A stretch of 18,760 nt of DNA from Ettlia oleoabundans (GCA_019693395.1 JAAMXP010002281.1:1-18760), one strand, 5' to 3'. Shown: positions 1-10,256, counted from the stretch's first letter. Notes: generated by a model not told the origin, from the letters alone. Numbers and translations: made by a program.

Positions 1-47
1 ACCCCCGCCCCTGCTGCCCCCCAGCGACACGAGTACACCCCCCAGAC

Positions 48-1254
48 CTGTGCAGCGCGGGCCTGCTCCGCGTTTTCATACTCCACAAACGCGTATCCCT
101 TGCTCTGCTTGGCGGCCTGCAGTACGAGGCGGGACAAGAAGTCGGGGCCAGGAAGGCGCTTGCACATTGCAACAGGAGGTCCTGCCCAATCAGCGCCAGC
201 CATGGTGCAGGCTGTGTGCGCCAGACTGTCTGCCAGACTGCAAGTGAAGTGATAGACAACAAGCCCAGCAATGTGAGGAAGGCGGCTTGCCTCGTCCATT
301 GGGTGGAACAGCCCGCCCTCGCGTATGCGCCCCGTGCCGCTGAAAATTTTTGTGAGGATTGTGGTGAGCTTGTCGTACTTCTCGGGCGGTACAACAGGCA
401 GGTTGTCCACAACTGTGGCGGGGCAATGGGCAGGGATGATAGCAACAACTCTATGAACCAGCTGTGGCCAGGGATCAAATGTGAGTGAACAACAGAGTGC
501 TGAAGGGGCAGCAAGCAAGGGGCAGCTGCACAAGCATGTTGTGCAACTGTCAGGTCAGCAACTGGGACCACGGCAACGGTCCATGGCAGCCCAGTTGCAG
601 GTAAGGCTGCTGCTGCTCAAGTACAGCGGCAACAGCCCTCATCACGCACTTAGCACATTTCCGAAGCCCGACTCAGTCTGCACATCCTCCTCCTGCCCAT
701 CCTCATCAGTGTCGCTGGGAATACCCATGTCATCATCCTGCAAGTGCCAATCAACCAGCCCGCCAGCCCTTTGCCCAATGCAACAACCCTGATTGTATTG
801 GTTCAAAAACAAGGGTAGGCGACAGCAGCTGCAAGGTTTTTGTGCGATTGGGACAGGGCTGCTGCGGTTGGCTGGCAGCCCACCTCCGGCAGCATCACGT
901 CCGCCAGATCAAAATCGCCAAAGGGGAAGCCCCGGGGCTGCCCCTCAAACCTGTCAATCAATGGCAAGAGCGATAAATAGCTAGGTGAGCAAGGCAGCGG
1001 CAGCAACAGCGGCGGGCAGCAGCGCAGTCCAAGCTACTTGACAGGCCGCGTCGCGTCTTCGCCGAGATGCACGTCAACACGCTGGAAGGCCTTTGGCAAA
1101 GCCGGCTGAGACCTTCACACTGGGAGGGGCTGAAAGCTGCATGCCTGAGCGGGCCCTGGCGGGAATGCTGCATCTGTCACTGCACATATAGATGCACTCA
1201 CATCTTCTCCTCCTCAGGCGTTAGCACTCGTGTGCCGCCTTGTGGGGGCGCCAT
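48..1254 (-). CDS. EIF3B: Eukaryotic translation initiation factor 3 subunit b (eIF3b/PRT1), N-terminal part
   Basis: eIF3b is a scaffold of the cytosolic eIF3 complex that loads mRNA on the 40S ribosome. Exons in transcript order are 1254-1202, 1112-1038, 950-884, 737-650, 412-291 and 116-48; all join in frame (158 codons) and the gene continues off the left edge. The strongest evidence is the RRM: exon 5 completes IVDNLPVVPPEKYDKL, followed by GTGRIREGGLFHPMDE, and exon 6 carries the RNP1 motif KGYAFVEYE. Plant eIF3b has the same order and the same spacing between the two parts. Just before it, an acidic stretch ends in VQTESGFGN, also like plant eIF3b. The start ATG at 1254 has a strong context (ATCATGG). 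The join of exons 1 and 2 (acceptor GAAG at 1113) is the weakest; the protein before residue 43 is less certain. Intron 5 has a GC donor. The WD/propeller domain is not in the window. Confidence 0.92.
117..290 (-). other. GC-AG intron 5 of eIF3b
   Basis: Exon 5 ends HPMDE (GAG) and the intron begins GCAAGC; exon 6 begins AAKQSKGYAF after CTGCAG. With this splice the distance from GGLF to KGYAF equals that in plant eIF3b. No GT donor gives this spacing. Confidence 0.8.
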
Positions 1255-2067
1255 GATGGCGTGCTGCTGGTTGCTAGGAAGTGTTCGCTGGGTTTGCTGT
1301 ACTCGATATGATCGAACCAGATCCAGGGAGATGCTTGAACGGCCCAGAGCAAACAGTCACTGCTGGAGAACAAGCGGGTGATGGCCGGCTCGAGCGGCTG
1401 CGCCACTGCCACTGCCCTTTTATGGTGATATTCGAATGTGCGTCGCGGATCCCAGATTGACCATGCATCCTCGTCAAGGATGGCGTCTTTCTACTTCTGA
1501 CCTGCACTGGAAGAGCTTGGCCTTGCGATTGTGGGCAGCTCGGGCAGCAGATGCGTCGTCGCCATTCAATTCTTGGCTTTGGTGGGCCCACCTTAACACG
1601 CTAATCTGCCCTGCAACCCCTTTTTAAGGTTGGCAACGTTGTGGCCAACATGCCGCCGTGGCAGAGGGTTTGCCCGGGCCATTCCTCCAAGCTGTACCGT
1701 TCCTCTCATTGCCCAGCACTGCGGGCGTCTCCCTGTAACCTTTTATTTCTGTGATTTGCTCAACATGTCATGGACTCCAGTCTAGGACGTAGGCAGAAAT
1801 CCAGCATGCCAGACTGTTGGCAGGAAGCTTGGGAACTCCGCCGCTTTGAACTAAGCAGCAGCATGCCGAGCAGCTACTGGCTGCCACACATACTGACACA
1901 ACGTCAGATGCGAACCATTGCCACAATGCGTAAGTGACCCGCCTACTCGGTAAGGCGTCGCTATCTGCTGACCACAACAGCTGTCTGCTGGCTTGCCTGT
2001 CTCACCAACTCACCACCCTCCTGGCAGCAGCTGACGTGCATGATTCTAAAAAGCTAGTCTGTGTGTG
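1255..2067. other. Intergenic stretch upstream of eIF3b
   Basis: About 810 bases lie between the eIF3b start and the probable end of the deacetylase transcript. This must hold the eIF3b promoter and 5' UTR. I found no conserved protein motif on either strand, no RNA gene and no repeat. The short open frames here have no spliceable partner or recognisable domain. A TGTAA on the plus strand at 1734-1738 has no plus-strand gene to serve. Confidence 0.6.
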
Positions 2068-2081
2068 TTACACGGCTAGCT
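2052..2081. repeat. Inverted repeat around the TGTAA signal
   Basis: AGCTAG at 2052-2057 pairs perfectly with CTAGCT at 2076-2081. Further partial pairing (CTGTGT with ACACGG) narrows the loop to about GTGTT. The TGTAA of the minus strand lies at the loop and inner stem. It probably lies in the 3' UTR of the deacetylase transcript. Confidence 0.5.
2068..2072 (-). promoter_or_regulatory. Possible polyadenylation signal (TGTAA) of the deacetylase gene
   Basis: TGTAA is the usual polyadenylation signal of green algae such as Chlamydomonas. This copy reads on the minus strand about 340 bases past the deacetylase stop codon. It sits inside a hairpin-forming inverted repeat at 2052-2081. A pentamer occurs often by chance, so the call rests on position. 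Confidence 0.4.
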
Positions 2082-2346
2082 CTTGTCAGTAGCATGGGAG
2101 GGTTAAAGGTGGGGCGTGTCAGCTATATATATCCAGTACCAAGAAAGTGTTCCTGCAGGAGGCTTGAGGCACAGTTAAACCAGTTCTTTCAGGTCAGGGG
2201 CAAGAGGCGAGGCAGGCTGATGAATTGAGTTGGCAGGTTGTTGACCACAGAGGGCCGAAAGGTTTAGGCCAGACAGAATAATGCCAGACACACAAGGAAC
2301 AAAAGCAGCGAGAAGGAGCAGCAGAACGTAGCATTCACTAGTAGCG

Positions 2347-2371
2347 GGGGTCTATCTGAATAGAAGACCCC
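2347..2371. repeat. Hairpin in deacetylase 3' UTR (distal)
   Basis: GGGGTCT at 2347-2353 is the exact reverse complement of AGACCCC at 2365-2371, with an 11-base loop. It lies about 45 bases past the deacetylase stop codon at 2414, so it is in its 3' UTR. Confidence 0.55.
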
Positions 2372-2384
2372 ACAGTAGGGGAGG

Positions 2385-2407
2385 GCATATCAGCATGCCA
2401 GATATGC
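2385..2407. repeat. Hairpin in deacetylase 3' UTR (proximal)
   Basis: GCATATC at 2385-2391 is the exact reverse complement of GATATGC at 2401-2407, with a 9-base loop. It begins six bases after the stop codon (2416-2414) on the transcript. Function is unknown. Confidence 0.5.
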
Positions 2408-2413
2408 AACCTA

Positions 2414-2700
2414 TCACAACATCAGGGCCAGCGCCAGAGCTGCCAGCAATGCGCCGGCCAGTGCTGCAGGGGCAATAGCACCAGCGCCGCTTGAAGGTGT
2501 CGTTGGCACCGGGGAAGGCACTGGTGGGCTGCTGGGCGACTCGGCTGGTGTAGGTGCTGTGCCAGGGGCAGGTGCGCCGCTGGGTGCGCTGCTGGGGCCA
2601 GGGGCCGGGCTGGGGTCACCGCTTGGTGCGGGCAAGGGGGCGGGGGAAGCAGGTGCGGGGGTGGGGGAGGTATCAATAGATTTTGCACCAACAGCCCCCG
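2414..2700 (-). other. Pro/Ala/Ser-rich stalk and GPI-anchor signal of the deacetylase
   Basis: The last exon encodes about 70 residues made almost only of P, A, S, G and T (repeats such as SPTPAP, APGPSS, SPVPTTP). A hydrophobic Ala/Leu segment without charges then runs to the stop. This is how hydroxyproline-rich wall glycoproteins and GPI-anchored proteins end. Small residues before the tail (SSGAGA) would suit an omega site. A plain transmembrane tail is the alternative. Confidence 0.7.
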
Positions 2701-3595
2701 CTCCTCCAGTCTGGCAGCCCACGTTAAACTTCTCCTTCATCTCAGATGCGGGGATGGGGTTGCGCATCCAGTCAATCAACTGGTGCATGGTAACAAACTG
2801 CGGCAGGGGAGGAGGACAAGCACAACGTTGAACAACATGCATGCCAGAGGGCTGGTCGGCAAGGGGTTTCAGAACATGCAAGGGAGTGATAGGTGGTCCA
2901 GCAAACATTGCACAGCTCCAGCCCTGCTCACAAACCAGCCACGCCACCCATACTTCCCACAACCCCCGCCCCAAAATCCAAGCAGACATCCGAGGGACTC
3001 ACCCACACGTCGTCCTTGCCGCTTTCCTTGCCCTTCTGGAAGGCGTAGTCCATGAAGTTGCGCACATTCTCCTGGTTCTTGGCCAGGCTCATCCAGGGGG
3101 CGTGCATGAAGATGGGCACCGGCGCACGGTTGCCATTGTACGACTGCACAAGTACGGTGGCGGGGGCAAGGCGAGGGTGGGGGTGCTGTTGAGTCTTGCA
3201 TCCCCTTCAAGAGTGTCATACTGTGCTCATCACTTGGAGCTGGGACATGCTGCAGGAGCCGAGGAGCTGGTGGGCTGAAGGGCACACCAATCTTAGGGTG
3301 TCGGGGCTTCAGCCAGCAACTCTGCCACGTAACCCCGTCCCCCTCGCAAAAAGCTCTTCCATCCCCGCCCAGCCCCATGTGCTCCCCACTCCACAGCCCG
3401 CCTTCCTTGTGACCCAATCCGGCAGGCACTCACCGCGTCAAAGTTGACCTTCAGCAGAGCAAACACGTCACCGCCAGGGTCCATTGCGTAGGCGTCCATG
3501 GGATACTTGCTGGTCTGCAGCACCCACACAGGCACCTCCCACAGGCCAGGATAACTCTCATCCTGCACAGGGAAATGAGCAGGGCTGCTCAGATC

Positions 3596-3686
<91 letters not shown>

Positions 3687-5517
3687 GATTAGTTTGGATC
3701 CTGCCTCAGCCTCACACACCCTCTCAACCTGCCTGGTTGCAGATGCCGTCCTGCACTGCGTCACACCGCTGTGGGATGCCGCTGTCCATGGTGTAGGGCA
3801 GGAGGCGGTAAGAGCCGTTGGCCGAGGTTGGCCACATGTTGTCGGCGGTCCAGTGCTCGTTGATGGTGGCGTCGTACAGCAGGCCCATCTCCTGCTGAGC
3901 CTGCAATTAAGGGACAGGACGATGTGCGATGAGAGCAAGGTAAGAGGTGAGCGAAATGTTGCCATCAGTACGGGCAAATGGCCAGTGATGTGCAAGCAAA
4001 TTGCAGACACTCATTGCAAGGTTTTGTTTTCGATGTCTAGCTGTTTTGAACAGTACTAGGCCACCTTTCTGTCCTAGTCATTCCTACGGTGGGCCTCCCA
4101 AGACAATGCTTGTTAAACCCTGCCTACCTTGCGAGTATCTGGGTTGTTGATAAGGAAGGGGTTGCGCATGCCCACCATGTGCTCCTCAGGAATGCCGCAC
4201 GTCTCATTCAACCAATCACGCACGCTGCTCATCTGGTCTGCAGGTAGCGGCACGGTCATGGCATGGGGCGACCCAGGGATCAGTGCACACAGAGGAGGGA
4301 TGAAAGAAACACATCACGCATAAGGGGCCTCCCAAATATCCGTCTCTTAGTTGAGATCTCCTCCGTTTTCAACACAAGATACCTGCAATGCGCAGACAAA
4401 CACAAGCCACAATGCCTCCCTGTTGAACTCACATTTCCCTTCTGTGTCAAGCGGCGAGTCCAGACGCACGTGATCACGCGTGTGCAGCGCGATCTCGTGA
4501 CCATCCTGCCACAGTTCCTTGACCAGCTTGCAGTACGGTTCAGTGCCATACTTGATGGTGAACCTTCAGGCAGCAAATACAGACGTCCTCACACATGATG
4601 GCGGCAGTGGTTCTGCATCAATGGCTGTGCGAATAGCAGCGGAATGCACGTGCATAAGGAGGAAAAAACCATCCATGTACATAGAAAGCATGCCGAGCAC
4701 CTGCCCCCGATTGGTGCGCTTCCATTGGTCCCAGTGCTGCGCTTCCATCAGCCATTTGCACAGCAGAGGTGCGCACTCACCAGGTCAGCGGGATGGCGCA
4801 GCCATTTGGATTCTTGCGGTCACCCACCGTCTCCTTCACCGCATCCACGATTCCCGGCATAATTGCGTCGTCATGCTGCAAGAAGTGGAAAGCGAGCAGG
4901 GGGTTAGACAAATGCATCGGATGTATAGCCGCATATGCACAGCCCGAAGCACAGGCAGCGCTGTGAGGCAGTGTGGATGTGCGCAGTGCTGTCACTTAAT
5001 TGGGCATCCGCTGATGAGTCGCCTGTCACTTAGCATTGGTTTTTATAACTGTCATGGCTTCAACTCCGCACTGAGCGATAGCAGCACTGGCATGTGACAC
5101 CATGAGCGGTGTCACTCACGGTGTACAGTATGAACTGGGGCATCTCGCTCTGCGGCAGCACTGAGGTCTGCATCGCGCAGCTGCAGTTGTCGGCGGGCTT
5201 GCACGTAGAGGGGTCGCACGTGTACCAGGGCACCAAGGGCAGGGTGCCTGCAGAGGGCACCAGCCACACACAACAGAGCAGGATGTCAACCAAGACGTGT
5301 GGTGTGGAGCTGTCGGCCGGCAGTGGTGCCTGCAGCTGCCTGTGGCTCCTGTGCTCGCATTAGTTTGCCAACGCCCTGGCTGTGAAAAATCAGCGGTGGA
5401 AATCTGTTGGTGCTGCCCCAAAGTGCCGTTGTGTGGGTGGTGGTTGGGCGGCGGCAAACCTGCTGACGCGCCCAAAGCCAGGGCGCAGGCCAGAAGGCCC
5501 ATTGCTGCAAGCTTCAT
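2414..5517 (-). CDS. Secreted, GPI-anchored chitin/polysaccharide deacetylase (CE4/NodB family)
   Basis: The predicted enzyme removes N-acetyl groups from chitin-like polymers at the cell surface. Exons in transcript order are 5517-5460, 5247-5120, 4875-4781, 4563-4433, 4237-4128, 3900-3733, 3562-3434, 3143-3003 and 2797-2414 (447 aa), with all phases agreeing. Residues 1-19 form a signal peptide. The CE4 metal and catalytic motifs are YTHDDA (H63, D64, D65), HTRDH (H121, H125), GMRNPF (R162), YDATI (D184) and FMHAPW (H287). A Cys-rich stretch before the first motif, RKNPNGC, GHEIALH, LWEVPV, NRAP and DDVWFVT are as in animal chitin deacetylases. After about residue 350 follows a Pro/Ala/Ser-rich linker, then SSGAGA and an uncharged hydrophobic tail ending the protein, the pattern of a GPI signal. 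The start has an ACCATGA context. Intron 6 has a GC donor and holds a (GT)43 tract. Substrate is inferred, not shown. Confidence 0.9.
3563..3732 (-). other. GC-AG intron 6 of the deacetylase
   Basis: The exon before ends ...NQ (CAG) and the donor is GCAGGT. The next exon must start in phase 0 at GAT GAG AGT (DESYPGLWEV). The nearest GT donor, four bases on, would be phase 1 and would give a stop at once (G-GA TGA). The GC donor is therefore the only in-frame choice I can find. Confidence 0.75.
3600..3685. repeat. (GT)43 microsatellite
   Basis: An uninterrupted GT dinucleotide tract of 86 bases, CA on the coding strand of the surrounding gene. It lies inside intron 6 of the deacetylase (3732-3563) and fills half of it. 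Such tracts vary in length between strains and can form Z-DNA. Confidence 0.98.
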
Positions 5518-6271
5518 GGTCTGCTGTGTCACAAAGTGCGTCTGAATCCGCGGCCGGACCTGCAAGTGCATGTGGCGCACGCGGCTTGCAATTGGCGCTT
5601 CCCCACCGTGCTTCCCGCTGCCACTTTGGGCCCAAAATGAACTCAACATATGGCTCCGGTGCAACTCCAGGTGCCGGGCGGAAAACAAAGTTGCAACATC
5701 CCGCGATCTAACTTACCGGCCGAGTCGGTTGCCGGGAGTCGGAGGAGACCGACAGGAGCGTACGTATAACGCTCTAATACACCCAAGTGAATGGCCTTAT
5801 CGGAACACGAGGGTCTAACAGCGCGGCCACGGCACTTTCCCGCGCTTCCAGCACATGCCGCAGCGAACACAGCATGCAGCGCCGCACAGCCAGCACCCGG
5901 GCAGAGTGCAGCCTGCTGCGAGGCTGGTTAGCAACGTCACTGATCAGAAACATTTGTCCAACTGTCTGCTGGCCCCAGAGTGCATTTCAACTCGTTCGTA
6001 AAGCTTGCGGCTGTACTGCATCGATGAATAGTCAAGACGGGGGCTGCCAGTCGACTGGCCAGTTCCGCTTGCAGGGTGAGGTTTTGGGCCCAGTGGGCTG
6101 ACAGCGTGTGTCAATGGTCGACCATACAACCGGTGCACCGCTGTACCACCATTTGTAAGAGTAAGTCATGGAATGAAAGGCTGGCAACAAACAGGGAGAA
6201 GAGGAAAGAACATGATGGGCAAGATAGCAGGGAAAAGAAGTGCCATGCCTGCAACAAAGGCTGGCACCAGG
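5518..6271. other. Intergenic region: kinase 3' UTR and deacetylase promoter
   Basis: About 750 bases lie between the kinase stop codon and the deacetylase start codon, both on the minus strand. The region must hold the end of one transcript and the start of the next. I see no TGTAA on the minus strand here, so the kinase polyadenylation signal is a variant or not recognised. No coding motif, RNA gene or repeat was found. Confidence 0.6.
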
Positions 6272-9200
6272 TCAGCTTGCCTGCCACTGCTGGCTGTAAA
6301 GCACTCGCTCACGAGCCACCGATTCACGCCAGCGCGACATTAGAAAGCGGCCCAGGGGCCCTAAGTCAGGCACGTCACCCGGCTGGTTGCCACTGTCGCT
6401 CCCCGGAGACCCGCCGCTCACGGCGCCAAATAGCGTTGCAGCGGAGCCTTTGAGGCCGGCCAAGGACGGGCTGTTGGTCAGGCTGAGCTGCATAAGTACC
6501 TCTGTGAGCGCATCCTGCACTGATCCAGGCCGCACTGCCTCCAGTTGCCCTAGCGCCGCCGTTACAGTTTCCGCGGCAGCTGCTGCAGCCGGGCCACCCC
6601 CAGGGCCCCCTACCGCCGCCTGCAGCCCCGCTTGCAGTAGCTGCTTGCTGGCGCCATCGTCAGCGACTCCCGCGGTGCTGGCTGAGACTGTGAGGTAGCC
6701 CGCCCCTGTCATTGCTGCAGATACTGGGTGTGCCGGCTGGGTTGGGTCGTTAGGAATCACCAGCCGGCTAGGTGGCGGCACTGCTCGCAGCCCTGTTGGT
6801 GCGGCAGCCGCAGTCGGAGTAGTAAACCCTCCAGTGCCGGGCTGAACCTGAACTGTATCGCTGTACACGGCTGCTGCTCCCACAGCATCGTCGTATCTTA
6901 CTTCGCTATGCCGCTGCACCATTGTGCCGCCAAAATCGGCAACCGCAGCCGCATTGCCACCTGTCACGCTGCCATCAGGCTGGGCAGGGGCTGTTGGCGG
7001 CTGTGCCACTAAGGTGCCATTGCTGGGGCCCAGTCCTGCCCCTGCGGTAGGGCTGGCAAAATCCCAGCGTGGCAGCGTGGCGCCAACAGTGCCAAAGTTG
7101 CCGCCGCTCATCCGCGCATGCTGCCGCTCCAGCAGCCCAGGCCTACGCTGCAGCCAGGCGGCCACGCGCTGCTGCAACTCTTCAGGCCCCTGCTCAGCGT
7201 TGGCAACAAAGGGATGCTCCAACAGATCTTCGGCAGAGGGGCGCGCTGAGGGGTCCTGCACAGCATGGCACAGCGCATTGCAGGTTGTCATACATACTCA
7301 AACATACAAACCCTGGCAAACCCGCCGCCTCCCTCCCAGCAGCTTACTCAGCCGTGCAGTCATGTTGCCATCTGGCCATCACAATGAAATGCGACACATA
7401 ACCGGCGGATTGAGTCCTCACCTTTCGCAGGCACTGCCACACAAAATCCTTGAATTCCGTGGACCAGCGGCTGCCCTCCAGCTGCGGTGGGTCGTCCCTC
7501 ACAATCATGAACAGCAGGCGGAAGGAAGCCACATTCACACGTGGCGGCTCACCCTCAGCCAGCTGCAAGGGAGAGACAGCGGAGGGTACACATGGACGGA
7601 AATTAAAAGCAAATGACGCTTCAACAGGTAGCGAAGAAACCATACCCAATCGGACCACATGTAACATATGCCACAAGTAACACAGGCCCAGGGTGGCAAT
7701 GTGGGGCAGGGTGGCGATGTGACCACATTCCGCAGTGGGTGGGCTGACACAGCCAGCCTGCAGCAGCGCCCCAGTCGCTGCTCACCCGTCATCGCAATGG
7801 CCTAGGTAGTGGCACCTGCACTTTCCCCTACCATGCTCATGTAGCGTTCCTGTAGCGATCCACTACGCACCTCGATGGCTGTAATACCCAGCGACCAAAT
7901 GTCTGCCGCCTCATCGTAACCATCTGCTGGCTTGCCGCCATTGTCGCCTCTGAAACCTACATTGTCGGGCGATTGCTCAATCACCTCTGGAGCCTGCAGA
8001 GGTGAATTGAAACGAGGAATGACAAGCACAAGAAGAAAAGTGAAGCAAGGCAGACAAGCACGAAAGCAACTTGGACACCAAGCAACAAGCAATAGGGCAG
8101 GCGCGGGTTCGAGAGCGGCTTGAATCGCATGGCGCGGGGGCACAGGTGGCATGCAGCGGGCTGTTAGACTGCATAGTGGATGGACGCAGCAAGAGCGCCA
8201 CGCGAGCCTCACCATCCACAGCGGGCTCCCCACAAACGTTCGTCGCTTGAAACCAACTGTGCCGCTGCAGGCATGTGTTGGGAGTGAGGGGACAAAAAAC
8301 TTGTAACTCCACCAGCAAATGCCATGACGCCTCTCATCGTCCTGGCACTATCAGTAAGGGAGCACCAAACAGGCGGGACAGCAACACTCCAGCTGCCAGC
8401 TGTCCACATTCCTGCTGCTGCAAATGAACACAGTAGCCATCTGCCAGCCTCCACCCAGGCAGCCACATAACCACCCACCAGCATTATGTTAGCCAATACA
8501 CCTTGCGACATAGACTTTCAGGCACAGTCAGCTATTGCTGGTGCAACTGTGACAACCATCCACCTAACCACCAACAATATACCCACCCTAGCTGCGCCGA
8601 CACCCCAAAATCCGAGACCTTCACTGCCCCCTCCGCCGACAGAAGTATGTTGGCGGCCTTCACATCGCGGTGTATGCGTTGCTGAGAGTGCAGGTATGCC
8701 AGCGCTTGCAGAACCTGCACACAGGGTGAAAGAACCACGGACAGGGGCGGGGGTGCTGTAACTGAGGCAAGGGTGTGGCTCATATACTAAGGGCGACTCG
8801 CAGTGACGCTGCATGTTCCGCTATACAACAGTGTCGCTACAGTTGCACATCTCGATACACCGAAATGTCTGTGATGTGCTGCCTGTAAAAAACTAAGCAC
8901 CCAGCCACGTAAACAAAGTTATTCCTGTGCAGAACTCTCGATTACGAGTGGTGCGCTGTCCCCGCACCTGGCAAAGCACATAAGCAATGCATGGCTCAGG
9001 CAGCGGCTCCCCCCCTGTGTCCTCACTGACCTGCGGCATGAAGCGGCACCATGACATGCTAATCAGTGAAGCCAAGTAAGAGGGCATGCTGTTGGGCATC
9101 AATGCACCCGAGGCCTGCTACCGTCACGCAGGCATCCCAGCCTGTGGGCATGTTGTGCCAGCAGCGGGGGCAGACCATGCAGACTAACAGGCAAGCAGAG

Positions 9201-9993
9201 CTCATAACCCTGCAAGGGCAGAGGGTTGATGCCACTCCTGGTCCACCACACAACAGCCAGTGCCGACACCCAGCCAACGGCACTCCCAAATGTTTCCGCA
9301 CCACGTCTGCTGCCGATGCCGCCATCAGCTCCATTACGATCATGAGCTGGCTGGTGCCAGGCACCACAGCTGAGCCGTAGTACGCGGTGATGTTGGGGCT
9401 CTGGCACTGCGAGCAACAATAGCAGGAGCAGCGGTCAATACGGTGAGTGGCGGTGCAAAGCCAGCAACTACTGCAGGGTGTAGGCAATGCGACATAGGAG
9501 CGGCAGCTGATGGGTTGCATATGATTTCAGCACCTGCTTCAGCATCGCAATTTCACGCTGGATCTCGCTGATGTCCTCTTCACTGCGCATTAAGGTTGGG
9601 AGCAGTAGAACAGCTTGGCAAGCAACGTCAGGCGGGCACGGATGGAAAGCAACTAGGTTGCAGCCCAGTGCGAGCGGTCGGCTGATGCTTCATGCTTCTT
9701 AGCGCAAGCTCACATGTCTTCAAGATCAATGAGCTTGATAGCCACCTCTTGTTGTGCCACCGTGTCATACCTGCGAAGCACAAAAGGCGAAGAGAGCTGC
9801 ACCCGGTTTGGTGGCCGCCGCCCAACGGCAGTGGCGCCTGCGCTTTCCGGCTCCTGCGCGATCTGAATGCCAGAGCAGTGGCTTACCCGCGATGCACGGT
9901 TCCAAAGGAGCCTTTGCCAATGAGCTCCAGCAACTCGTATCGTGAGGCCGGGGAGGCCGCAGACCCTACCGCACCGCTCTCGCTGCCCTCCAT
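6272..9993 (-). CDS. STE20/GCK-III-type serine/threonine protein kinase (plant MAP4K-like)
   Basis: Exons in transcript order are 9993-9887, 9770-9714, 9582-9534, 9406-9302, 9030-8968, 8714-8587, 8264-8213, 7993-7871, 7562-7422 and 7255-6272 (602 aa); every junction keeps phase. Kinase landmarks are all present: GKGSFGTV (26-33), VAIK (K48), EIQREI with E65 of helix C, HRDVKAAN (D144, N149), DFG (162-164), a Thr (T179) in KRRTFVGSP where MST kinases are activated by phosphorylation, WMAPE (186-190) and [29 protein letters not shown] and ELAEGEPP point to the GCK-III (MST3/SPS1) branch, and an RWDF motif after the kinase domain is shared with plant MAP4Ks. The long C-terminal tail is Ala/Gly/Pro-rich and ends in [19 protein letters not shown] longer loop than usual follows EVIEQ. 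The start is AAAATGG. Exact orthology is unsure. Confidence 0.93.
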
Positions 9994-10210
9994 TTTGAAG
10001 GCAGTCCTCAGCTTGCAGAACAACTTGAGTATCGATACCGAGTGCTGCCTTGCCCCGCAAAACACAACCAGCACCAACTGGTCTTCGATCAATGGACCCT
10101 TTCAAACCTTCCCGATGCTCTCGGCACTGCCGAACAGCGTGATTGAGAGGAAAATTGCACTAACTGGAGTTGCAGAACAGCATGTGCGAGCCAACTCAGC
10201 ATTCGCGCGC

Positions 10211-10256
10211 AAAAGAACTCGCTTGCGCTTCTCAGGCACATGCTTGCGGTTCTTTT
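10211..10256. repeat. Inverted repeat in the divergent promoter
   Basis: AAAAGAAC at 10211-10218 is the exact reverse complement of GTTCTTTT at 10249-10256. Inside the arms GCTTGCG occurs twice as a direct repeat (10221-10227 and 10242-10248). It may be a paired protein-binding site or chance; nothing in the sequence decides. Confidence 0.5.

Noticed and set aside
1034..1113. Reading KAFQRVDVHLGEDATRPVK then TAG as the end of a separate upstream gene
   Set aside because: A GT donor at 1037 overlaps that stop and joins in frame to the next eIF3b exon, and no ATG lies between the stop and that exon to start eIF3b afresh.
2124..2132. TATATATAT as a promoter TATA box
   Set aside because: It lies within the likely 3' UTR of the deacetylase and about 870 bases from the eIF3b start, with no evidence of a transcript beginning there.
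3484..4059. Plus-strand open frame of 191 codons with a long alternating Val-Cys run
   Set aside because: It is a translation of the (GT)43 microsatellite and lies opposite deacetylase exons 6 and 7.
5116..5688. Minus-strand open frame of 190 codons over the deacetylase start
   Set aside because: It reads through intron 1 and begins upstream of the signal peptide ATG; the deacetylase motifs need the spliced frame.
5700..5800. Possible small structured RNA or tRNA in a GC-rich stretch
   Set aside because: No cloverleaf, no T-loop GTTC box and no A/B boxes in the right spacing could be found.
6924..7616. Plus-strand open frame of 230 codons
   Set aside because: It is antisense to kinase exons 9 and 10; the minus strand carries the clear kinase motifs.
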